This document shows, one piece after another, positions 13,124 through 20,955 of a stretch of 39,451 bases of DNA. Under the pieces are notes generated by a model. The model was not told the origin of the DNA and did not search any database. It saw only the letters and a program-made list of their open reading frames with translations. How positions within the stretch are numbered: position 1 is the first letter of the stretch; each line of letters starts with the position of its first letter. Position numbers and translations under genes: made by a program. This DNA comes from Eikenella halliae (GTDB taxonomy: Bacteria > Pseudomonadota > Gammaproteobacteria > Burkholderiales > Neisseriaceae): positions 1 through 39,451 of the forward strand of contig NZ_LXSQ01000013.1 of NCBI RefSeq assembly GCF_001648475.1, in the 5' to 3' direction.

Positions 13124-16087
13124 CTAACGACGCGGACCACTGCGTTTTTTAACCGCTACGGCTTGTTCCCGCTCTGGCTGAGGCGGCTTCCGGTCCTGCC
13201 GAGCCGTTTGGGTAACAGCCTGAGCACGGATTTTTTCACCGATTTGTTTGGCCACGCCTTCACGGCCAAACGCCGATTTCTGTGCCAAATCGTTGAAATC
13301 GGTGAACGCTTTTTGATCAGCCGATTGTTCGCCGGGGGCGAAAACCGGCAACACCGCCGGGCAGTTCAACACGGCCGCTGCTTCCATGGCTTTTTCCCGT
13401 CCGGGGTTGCGCCCTTGTTTGGCCTGCACCGCCAAATCATCATCCCCGGCAACCAAAAATTGTTTTTCCGGATAGCGGCGGTTTAATTCGGCGGCCACCA
13501 ATGGCAGGTTGCCGGAATTAAACGCGGCAACACAGGCCACGGTCTCATCCGTGGCTTCATTAATAGTGGCGGCGGTGGCGTAGCCCTCGGCCAACACAAT
13601 GGTACTGGCGGTTTGTAGGTCGCGGCCGCCCACGACGTGCAAACAGCCCTCCTGCTGGCTATCCTTGGCAAAGCGTTTGGTGCCGTCCGGTTGGATATAC
13701 TGCATCGAACGCAATTCGCCCTCGATGTTATAAACCGGGATATAGGTTTTCTGGCCGGTACGGTCGGTAAAGATACCCGGTTGCGGTTGGATGCCTTTCG
13801 CCTGTAAATAAGGGGTTGGCTCCGACACTGGTTGATAACCGCGCATATAGTGTTTGATGCGCCCAACCGCCGCCTCTTGCGCCTGCCGCTTTTGTTCTTC
13901 GCGCTGTTGAAGTTTGCTGGCACTTTCGGCAGCCAGTTTGGCCTTTTCTGCCGGCGATAAACTGTGGCCTTTGGCTTTCCAACGCTCTTCTTGACCGGTC
14001 CGGTTATTCTTCACATAACCGGCCGGATGCCCATCCAGATAAGCGATATAGAAGCCGGACTTCTCCCCGGCTTTATCGCCAACCGTGGTAATGCGGTGCT
14101 TTTGCCCGTCCATGAACGGATGCCCCTTCTCCACCACGCAGCCCAATTCACGCAACTTATCGGCAAACTCTTCTTGCGGCGACATCGCCGGTTCGCTCTG
14201 AAGCGCTTGGTTTTCCGGCAGCCATTTGGCAACGGCCGATAAATTGGGATGGTCGCTAGCGATATACCAAGACTTGTTGGCCTTGTCCCAGCGGGCACCT
14301 TGTTCCTTGGCTGCACCGCGTTCGGCATATGGCACCGCCAAATACACCCGTTCAAGCGTTTGGTCACCCTGTTGCTGTCGGATTGCCTGCCGTTCTTGCT
14401 GCACCGCAGCTGCTTGCTGCTCGACCGCCGCATCTTGCGGCATCGAATCGGGAGCCGCTTCTTCTGCAACAACCTCCGGTTTCGCTTGCATCCAACGGGC
14501 AAACAAGGCGGCATTAGTGCCGGCCGGAATGTACCAGGATTTTTGCTCCTTATCCCAACGGGCACCCAGGGCGCGGGCATCATTTTTCTCACCGTATGGG
14601 ACATCAATCAGAATTTTGTCAGCGGCCGGCTCTGTGGTATTAACCGCTTGTGCCTGATTGACCGGACTATTCAACCACTTTTCAAATGGTGCCTGATTAA
14701 CGCCAGGGGGGATGTACCAGGATTTCTTCTCCTTATCCCAACGGGCACCCAGGGCTTTGGCTTCATTTTTGTCGGCATACGGGATTTGTACATAGCGTTT
14801 TTCATCAGATACGATTTTGACTGCCTCGTCATCTGATTGCGGCGGCAAGAACGGTTGCAGCTGTTCGGCCACCGACTCGACCTCGGCTGCCATCTGGTGC
14901 GCAGCATCATCCAAGACCGTTCTGGCTTCAACCAACTTAACCAAAAAAGCTGCTTCGTCTGCCGGCGGCTGATGCCGCTGCCAAAAAGCACCTTGCCGAC
15001 CACCCTCTTCTATCATGGCCACGATGGCGTCTAATTGTTTGAGATCTGATACGCGATGCTCTTTGACCAATGAGCCGACCAATTCAGCGATGGATTCATC
15101 TTGAACGGCTTGGAGAGCCTGCCGTTCCGCATCCAGGCTGGCTTCATCTATGTTCTGCTGGGTTTGCCCCATACTCTCCTCCTGCTGCTGTTCAACTGTC
15201 TGCATCTGGGCCAGTTCCATAACATAAGCATGTATTTTTTCCGCATCGGCTGCGGCCCGCATGATTTCCATCGGGTCATCTTGCAATGCCTTAATCCAAC
15301 TCTCTACATAACTGGCATGTTGTTCCGGATGGAATGAAACGCCCAAGTCCTGGCTCAGCATCAACGATGCGATTTCTGCCCGCAATTCTTCCCGGGCATA
15401 CCCTTCGCTGCCGAACGGATGGGCCATATCACGATTTAGCCGGGTCTCATGTCCGGTCCAATGGCCTAATTCATGCAGGGCAACGGCATAGTAATGCCCT
15501 GCATCAGCGAATTGCTCACGCAGGGGCAGGGTGATGCTGTCGGTTCTGAGCGAATAAAATGCTCGGTCACCGGCACGATGCTGGATCAAAGCGCCGGAAT
15601 TGCGCAGGATGGTTTCTGCCTGTTCGGCCGGATCCCAAGCCAGCGGTGGTATTTCCAACGGCGGCAAATTGTCGATTTGCTCGGCATTGAACACCACGGC
15701 ATGAAATACTTTGGGCCGCTCCAGTTGCACCGTTTCTTTTTCCGGCTTACCGTCTGCACCAATGATTTCGCGGCCTTGCTCATCGGTCTTGTTGATTTCT
15801 TCAGTAAACTTCCAATACTCAATGACCGTGCCCTTTTCGCCTTTACGCACCTGGGCACCGATTGCGGCAGCCTGTTTGTATGTCATCCAACGTGGATCTT
15901 GCCGTTGTTGTGCCAGCAACCACAGATTATTGATGCCGCGATAACGGCGACCGGTAATCGTATTGTGGGGCATGTGGTCTGGCATACCTTCACCGTCCCA
16001 CGGCTTTTGCCAGGGAGCAGTTCCTTGTTGCAACTGTTCGATCAGTTTATCGGCTACTTGTTGGTAGAACGGTTTTTTGGCCGTCAT
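13124..16087 (-). CDS. traC: TraC-type DNA primase fused to an ArdC-like antirestriction domain
   Basis: A 987-residue multidomain protein. Residues 1-140 match the ArdC N-terminal ssDNA-binding domain ('PFYQQVADKLIEQL', 'GRRYRGINN'). 140-290 is a metallopeptidase-like domain with 'HELGHWTGH' (His205, His209). Three DUF5710-type repeats lie at about 432-472, 492-532 and 581-622, each with 'ALGARWDKExKSWYI' or a close variant. Residues 640-987 are a plasmid primase with TOPRIM motifs 'LAEGYATAA' (Glu834) and 'VAGDDDL' (Asp882-884). In RP4, TraC primase is carried to the recipient and primes the complementary strand; ArdC-like domains protect entering ssDNA from restriction. The ATG at 16087 is preceded by GAGGAGG; longer frames are not supported. 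Confidence 0.9.
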   Translation of the reverse strand: MTAKKPFYQQVADKLIEQLQQGTAPWQKPWDGEGMPDHMPHNTITGRRYRGINNLWLLAQQRQDPRWMTYKQAAAIGAQVRKGEKGTVIEYWKFTEEINKTDEQGREIIGADGKPEKETVQLERPKVFHAVVFNAEQIDNLPPLEIPPLAWDPAEQAETILRNSGALIQHRAGDRAFYSLRTDSITLPLREQFADAGHYYAVALHELGHWTGHETRLNRDMAHPFGSEGYAREELRAEIASLMLSQDLGVSFHPEQHASYVESWIKALQDDPMEIMRAAADAEKIHAYVMELAQMQTVEQQQEESMGQTQQNIDEASLDAERQALQAVQDESIAELVGSLVKEHRVSDLKQLDAIVAMIEEGGRQGAFWQRHQPPADEAAFLVKLVEARTVLDDAAHQMAAEVESVAEQLQPFLPPQSDDEAVKIVSDEKRYVQIPYADKNEAKALGARWDKEKKSWYIPPGVNQAPFEKWLNSPVNQAQAVNTTEPAADKILIDVPYGEKNDARALGARWDKEQKSWYIPAGTNAALFARWMQAKPEVVAEEAAPDSMPQDAAVEQQAAAVQQERQAIRQQQGDQTLERVYLAVPYAERGAAKEQGARWDKANKSWYIASDHPNLSAVAKWLPENQALQSEPAMSPQEEFADKLRELGCVVEKGHPFMDGQKHRITTVGDKAGEKSGFYIAYLDGHPAGYVKNNRTGQEERWKAKGHSLSPAEKAKLAAESASKLQQREEQKRQAQEAAVGRIKHYMRGYQPVSEPTPYLQAKGIQPQPGIFTDRTGQKTYIPVYNIEGELRSMQYIQPDGTKRFAKDSQQEGCLHVVGGRDLQTASTIVLAEGYATAATINEATDETVACVAAFNSGNLPLVAAELNRRYPEKQFLVAGDDDLAVQAKQGRNPGREKAMEAAAVLNCPAVLPVFAPGEQSADQKAFTDFNDLAQKSAFGREGVAKQIGEKIRAQAVTQTARQDRKPPQPEREQAVAVKKRSGPRR

Positions 16088-16088
16088 G

Positions 16089-16271
16089 TTATACCTCCTC
16101 AGCCGATATTTCGGCCAAATCGATGACGGAGGCGCGCGCATCGGCTTCTTCCAATGCCGTTTCCACAAACGCACCCAATGCCTCGGCCTCTTCGGGATCG
16201 AATGCCACTTCCACGCCCGGCACGTCCAAATCCAATACTTTCTGGGCAATTACATCGTTTGTTGTATCCAT
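16089..16271 (-). CDS. Small acidic protein in the traD position
   Basis: A 60-residue, strongly acidic protein ('VAFDPEEAEALGAFVET'). AAGGAT precedes the ATG. It lies between topB and the primase gene, where RP4 has traD, with 3 bases to topB and 1 base to the primase start, so all three are co-translated. No known domain is visible. Confidence 0.75.
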   Translation of the reverse strand: MDTTNDVIAQKVLDLDVPGVEVAFDPEEAEALGAFVETALEEADARASVIDLAEISAEEV

Positions 16272-16274
16272 TGC

Positions 16275-18479
16275 TCATCCTTTCGTCTGTGAGTAGTCCG
16301 GTTTCCCATTGAGATCGGGGTAATATTGTTTGCAGTCGGGATAACTGCTGCACCCCCAAAAATGCGTTCCTTTACGTTTACCGGCCCGCCTGATCAATTT
16401 GCTGCCACAGGCCGTGCATTCATATTTGCTGCTGGGTTCCGGCTTTTTCGGCACCAGAACCGGCCGCCCCGCCTTGTCGGAAAAAGAAGTCTTACACCCG
16501 TCTTTGTAACCGGTACACCCCCAAAAGAAGCCTTTGCCGCCTTTCATCCGACGCAGCGGTTTGCCGCAATTGGGACAGGGGTATTTTTTGATTTCAAGCT
16601 GAATGCCGTCCTGCTGCACTCGAGCCACTTCGCCACCTATGTATTCCATTAAGTTGCGGACAAAACGTTCGGCATCCAATTCTCCTTTAACGATGTACTG
16701 CTGTTGTTGGTGCCACAACGCGGTCATATCCGGATATTTGGCCTGATCCGGCAAGGCATCGTATAGCTGACGACCGATCTCACTGCTGACAATATGTTTC
16801 CCTTTTTCGACCAAATAACCACGGTCGAACAAGTTGCGTAAAATCTCGTCCCGGGTCGCCGGTGTACCGATGCCGCCATGTTCGCCTTCTTTTTCCTTAT
16901 CTTTTTCAATCAAAATTTTCCGGAGTTGGTCGTTCTGGATGTACTTAGCCACCCGGGTCAGGTCGTTTAACAAGGTATCGACCGTATACAGCGGTTTGGG
17001 CTTGGTCTCCAGCCCCACGGCTTCGGCAGTCCGGCAACAGCCGGTATCGCCTTGATGGAGGTTGCGCAAATCGATTTCCGATATGGCTTCCGCCCCCTCC
17101 TCTACCTGCTGGGTTTCTGTATTGCCTTGGTCGTTCTTGTACAGAACCTGCCAACCGGCAGCCGTGGTGCTATGGCTGCGGCAACCGAACTGCCGCCGGC
17201 CGACTTGGATGGTTAAGTCGGTTTGGTCGAACTCATGCACCGGGTAAAACTGGGCGATATAAGAACGGGCAATCAGCAGATAAATCCGCTGCTCGTCTTC
17301 GGTCAGACGGCTGAAATCGGCCGTTGCCCGGGTCGGGATAATGCCATGGTGGGCAGAAACCTTTTCATTATTGAATGCCCGGCTTTTGATGGCCGGGTCG
17401 GCTTTCGCCAAAACCCGGGCAAACAGCGGCGCATTCTGCCCGATGGCCGCCAAAATCACCGGCGCCTCCGCATGATGCTCATCATTCAGATATTGGCAAT
17501 CACTGCGGTTATAGGTAATCAGTTTGTATTTTTCACGTAACGCTTGGGTAATGTCTTTGACTTGGTCCGGCTTTAGGCCGAACTTACGGGCGCAATCAGC
17601 TTGCAGCTTCAGCAGATTGTATGGCAGCGGCGGTGCCTGGGTTTTGTGGGAAATTTTAGCGGCTAAAATTTTTGCCGACTGCCCGCTGCATTCCCGGGCA
17701 ATGGCTTCTGCCTCGTCCTGCCGCGCCAAACGGCCTTTGTCATCTAACGCATCCGTATCCGGTTGCGGTTGATAGCGGGCGGAAAAGACTTGGCCGGATA
17801 CCTCAAAATTTCCCTGTACCTGGTAGTAATACTGTTTGACATGGTTTTGATTTTCCCGGTCACGCCGCACCACCAAACCCAGCATCGGCGTTTGCACCCG
17901 TCCTACCGACAACACGCCGTTAAATCCCTGCTCACGCGCTTTTAAGGTGTAGGCCCGGGTCAGGTTGTAGCCGTACAACTGATCACTGACCGAACGGGCT
18001 TCCGCCGACTGGGACAAACCGCGGTACTCGGTATTGTCACGCATCCGCGCCAAGGCTTTGCGCACCACGCTGGCATTATTGTCATTAATCAGCACCCGTT
18101 TGACCGGCAAGCGGCAAGAAAAATATTCCAGCACCTCGTCCACCAATAACTGCCCTTCGTCGTCCGGGTCGCCGGCATGCACAACTTCCGTTGCCTGTTG
18201 CAACAGCTTGCCGATTAACTGCAACTGGGCGGCACTGTCGGGTAACGGTTTTTTACGCCAAGGGATATGGACAATCGGCAAGTGCTCAAATGACCATTGC
18301 TGATACTTTGGATCGTAATCTTCCGGATCCATCAGTTGCAGCATATGACCGTAGCACCAAGTAATCATGTCGCCGTTACTGCACTTGAAATAGCCGTCCA
18401 GCCGTTCGGCCGGCAGTTCCAATGCCTCGCGCAAAGCACGCGCCACGTCTGGTTTCTCGGCAATATACAGTCTGCTCAT
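16275..18479 (-). CDS. topB: DNA topoisomerase III (TraE/TopB)
   Basis: A 734-residue type IA topoisomerase. TOPRIM motifs are 'YIAEKPDVARAL' (Glu8) and 'HAGDPDDEGQLL' (104-109). The catalytic Tyr is Tyr323 in 'ITYNRSDCQYL'. 'EGEHGGIGTPATRDEIL' belongs to the conserved core. Two C-terminal zinc ribbons are complete: 'CPNCGKPLRRMKG...CTGYKDGC' and 'CTACGSKL...CSSYPDC'. RP4 traE encodes the same enzyme in the same position. It unlinks single-stranded or replicating DNA during transfer. A KorB operator sequence lies within the gene at 17655. Confidence 0.95.
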   Translation of the reverse strand: MSRLYIAEKPDVARALREALELPAERLDGYFKCSNGDMITWCYGHMLQLMDPEDYDPKYQQWSFEHLPIVHIPWRKKPLPDSAAQLQLIGKLLQQATEVVHAGDPDDEGQLLVDEVLEYFSCRLPVKRVLINDNNASVVRKALARMRDNTEYRGLSQSAEARSVSDQLYGYNLTRAYTLKAREQGFNGVLSVGRVQTPMLGLVVRRDRENQNHVKQYYYQVQGNFEVSGQVFSARYQPQPDTDALDDKGRLARQDEAEAIARECSGQSAKILAAKISHKTQAPPLPYNLLKLQADCARKFGLKPDQVKDITQALREKYKLITYNRSDCQYLNDEHHAEAPVILAAIGQNAPLFARVLAKADPAIKSRAFNNEKVSAHHGIIPTRATADFSRLTEDEQRIYLLIARSYIAQFYPVHEFDQTDLTIQVGRRQFGCRSHSTTAAGWQVLYKNDQGNTETQQVEEGAEAISEIDLRNLHQGDTGCCRTAEAVGLETKPKPLYTVDTLLNDLTRVAKYIQNDQLRKILIEKDKEKEGEHGGIGTPATRDEILRNLFDRGYLVEKGKHIVSSEIGRQLYDALPDQAKYPDMTALWHQQQQYIVKGELDAERFVRNLMEYIGGEVARVQQDGIQLEIKKYPCPNCGKPLRRMKGGKGFFWGCTGYKDGCKTSFSDKAGRPVLVPKKPEPSSKYECTACGSKLIRRAGKRKGTHFWGCSSYPDCKQYYPDLNGKPDYSQTKG
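17655..17667. promoter_or_regulatory. KorB operator sequence inside topB
   Basis: TTTAGCGGCTAAA, identical to the RP4/RK2 KorB operator consensus. It is in coding sequence, so it may act in DNA condensation or long-range repression rather than at a promoter. Confidence 0.75.
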
Positions 18480-18495
18480 GATTTAACCTTATCAA

Positions 18496-19047
18496 TTAGT
18501 CCAGCAACCATACCGGTTCCAAAACCGCGGTCACATCCTGCTCGTTGATGATGCCGTAATAACGGGCATCGTAGGAGTTGGGTACGTTGTTCCCCATCAG
18601 GATATATTGCCCTGCCTGCAACATGCCGCTACTGCGATTCACCGGCAAAGACCGACCGGCACCATCCTCAAGCAACGGACGGGTATTGGTCTGCAAATGA
18701 CCGTTCAATATCAAACCGGCATCACTGAACCGGTAATGATCGCCCGGCATCCCCACCACCGTTTTAATCAGTCCACGGGCACCACTGGGGCAGGAACCGG
18801 CTTCAATGTAGCCGCGTGTCCGGGCCAACCTGAACGGTACGGTATCCGGCGGACAAAAGCGCACATAAGCCTGCCGGGCAATCGGTTTGTCCACTATGCG
18901 GTAAAAACCGTGGGGGACGCTGCGGGAAGTATTGAAACGAATGCCCAACAGATACGCTGTCGCCAACAGGACAAAGATGACCGTTAAAGCAACGGCCGCC
19001 CACTTGGCAGCCGCAACAAGCAGCGGCCAGATACGCCGCGCCATCAT
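18496..19047 (-). CDS. traF: TraF conjugal pilin-maturation peptidase (S26 family)
   Basis: A 183-residue signal-peptidase-like protein. One N-terminal membrane anchor (about 12-33) precedes the catalytic Ser in 'NTSRSVPHGFYR' and the Lys in 'GLIKTVVGMPGDHY'. The closing motif is 'NVPNSYDARYYG'. In RP4, TraF removes the C-terminal tetrapeptide AEIA of TrbC and cyclises it. The pilin encoded at 33310 has the matching site (AEIT). The start overlaps the traG stop by 4 bases. Confidence 0.92.
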   Translation of the reverse strand: MMARRIWPLLVAAAKWAAVALTVIFVLLATAYLLGIRFNTSRSVPHGFYRIVDKPIARQAYVRFCPPDTVPFRLARTRGYIEAGSCPSGARGLIKTVVGMPGDHYRFSDAGLILNGHLQTNTRPLLEDGAGRSLPVNRSSGMLQAGQYILMGNNVPNSYDARYYGIINEQDVTAVLEPVWLLD

Positions 19048-20954
19048 GTCATCAAATCGAATGCGCTGGGCGCATCGGCAATACGAATACAGGTACGGGT
19101 ACGGTCAGTATGACGCGGAGCCGGTACCTTGGCACGAGCCGAAAAAGCCGGATCCATAAAATACAAGATTTGGCGGCCGTAAATCGCCGGATAACCCGCC
19201 ACATAAATCACCATATCACCACCTTCGGTAATCATGCCGTTGGCATCTTTAACCGGCCCCTTCATGCGCATGCACTCGTCAGCTGTCAGCAAGGGGCGCT
19301 GTACTTCTTGCGTCGTACGCGACACCTGACTCAACATGGCGCTGGCACGTTTACCGCTGGTGGTGATTTGCTCTTTGACCACCGTTGTCACACCGGTCAG
19401 CTTGGACAGATGTTCGGCCGTTTCAATCCGGTTGGGCGGATAAGCGTTTTGGACATGGCAGTTTGAGGTAATGGTTTCATCCGGACCATAGCCGGTTTCC
19501 CGACTCTTCAACTGATTCAAGTCCTGAGTAATCAGGTAGCACTTGATTCCGTAACCGGCAACAAACGCCAGCGACTCTTGCAGAATATCCAACTTACCCA
19601 AACTGGGAAATTCATCCGCCATAAACAACAGACGATGCTTGTAATTGGCCTTCGGCCGCCCGTTCTCAAATTCCATCTTGTCCGCCAACAACCGGAAAAT
19701 CATATTCACCAAAATACGCACCAACGGGCGCAACCGCAATTTATCGTTCGGCTGGGTAATGATGTACAGGCTGACCGGGCTTTCGTCATTCATCAGGTCT
19801 TTGATCCGAAAATCCGAACGGCTGACATTGGCGGCCACCACTGTATCGCGATACAGAGCCAAATAGGATTTGGCCGTAGAAAGGACGGAACCGGCCTCTT
19901 CGTCCGGCCTGTCCAACATATCCTGTCCGGCGGAGGACACCACCAACAACTCACGGCCATCATCGGTATAGTCCTGGGAATGGGTGGCCATTTCGACCCA
20001 TAAATCCTGCACCGGCTGCTCCGGATTAGATAGCATCCGGTCAATCCCCGGCAAAGTGGCCACCCGCCCGTTTTTCCGCTCCTTGTACAAGGCAAACAAA
20101 ATAACGCCCGTCAGCAGGGCAAACGCGGTTTTTTCCCAATGGCTGTTCAGCCCTTTCCCGTCAGGATCCACAATCATGGTAGCCAAATTCTGTACGTCGC
20201 CGATTTCATACTCGGTACCGATACGGATCTCCTCCAACGGATTCCAGGCAGCGCTACCGGTGGCAGTGGCCGGCTCGAAACGGATAACCTTGTTATAGGC
20301 GTATTGGCGGCGCCAACCGGCGGTCAACGCCCACAATTCGCCTTTCAAATCGGTAATGACCGTACTGTGCGGCCACGACAACAGGGTCGGAACAACCAAA
20401 CCTACACCTTTACCGGAACGGGTCGGTGCATAAGTCAGCACATGCTCCGGACCGGAATGGCGCAAATAATGCAATTTACCCTGTTTGTCGAGCCAGCCAC
20501 CAACGTACACACCGTCGTTATCCTGTCCTTTTTTCGGTAGCAAACCAGCGGTCTCAATGTCCTTACGGTCAGCCCATCGAGCCGAACCATGCAAGGATTC
20601 ATGTGCTTTATTGGTGTTTGCTCTGACAATGCGCCATATCAATATGCCCATCATGCCCAAAGTGACCAGCACCAACATGATGCTGAATGCCGTCATTAAC
20701 GGCCTGGGATACACCGACCGCCACTTACCGTACCAAATCAAAATACTCCACGGCATGTAAAACTTGCCGATATGGAAACCCAAAGCAGGATCATACCCGG
20801 CAGCGGCAGCAAAATACTGTGTTGCTGCCGACAGGCCAAGTAATACGCTGCCCAGCAGCAGACCCGCTGCCATCCAGCGTTCTTTGTTTTTGGAAGTCGG
20901 CTCTTCCCGATGACCGACTGCATTGTTTCGTTGTTGCTTGCTGAAAATACCCAT
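19044..20954 (-). CDS. traG: TraG/VirD4 type IV coupling protein
   Basis: A 636-residue coupling ATPase. Two N-terminal membrane helices (about 27-52 and 86-110) and the Walker A motif 'YAPTRSGKGVGLVVP' (about 175-189) are visible. Walker B lies at 'HRLLFMADEFPSLG'. It docks the TraI-bound DNA to the Trb channel and powers entry. It lies between traI and traF, as in RP4, with 1 base between the traI stop and this start. Confidence 0.95.
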   Translation of the reverse strand: MGIFSKQQRNNAVGHREEPTSKNKERWMAAGLLLGSVLLGLSAATQYFAAAAGYDPALGFHIGKFYMPWSILIWYGKWRSVYPRPLMTAFSIMLVLVTLGMMGILIWRIVRANTNKAHESLHGSARWADRKDIETAGLLPKKGQDNDGVYVGGWLDKQGKLHYLRHSGPEHVLTYAPTRSGKGVGLVVPTLLSWPHSTVITDLKGELWALTAGWRRQYAYNKVIRFEPATATGSAAWNPLEEIRIGTEYEIGDVQNLATMIVDPDGKGLNSHWEKTAFALLTGVILFALYKERKNGRVATLPGIDRMLSNPEQPVQDLWVEMATHSQDYTDDGRELLVVSSAGQDMLDRPDEEAGSVLSTAKSYLALYRDTVVAANVSRSDFRIKDLMNDESPVSLYIITQPNDKLRLRPLVRILVNMIFRLLADKMEFENGRPKANYKHRLLFMADEFPSLGKLDILQESLAFVAGYGIKCYLITQDLNQLKSRETGYGPDETITSNCHVQNAYPPNRIETAEHLSKLTGVTTVVKEQITTSGKRASAMLSQVSRTTQEVQRPLLTADECMRMKGPVKDANGMITEGGDMVIYVAGYPAIYGRQILYFMDPAFSARAKVPAPRHTDRTRTCIRIADAPSAFDLMT

Positions 20955-20955
20955 A

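Noticed and set aside
13964..14836. Tandem DNA repeats as a CRISPR-like array
   Set aside because: They are the coding repeats of three DUF5710 domains, about 180-270 bases apart, not direct repeats with spacers.
15473..16126. Long plus-strand frame opposite the traC gene
   Set aside because: Antisense to a well supported coding region, without ribosome site or motif; a codon-bias shadow.
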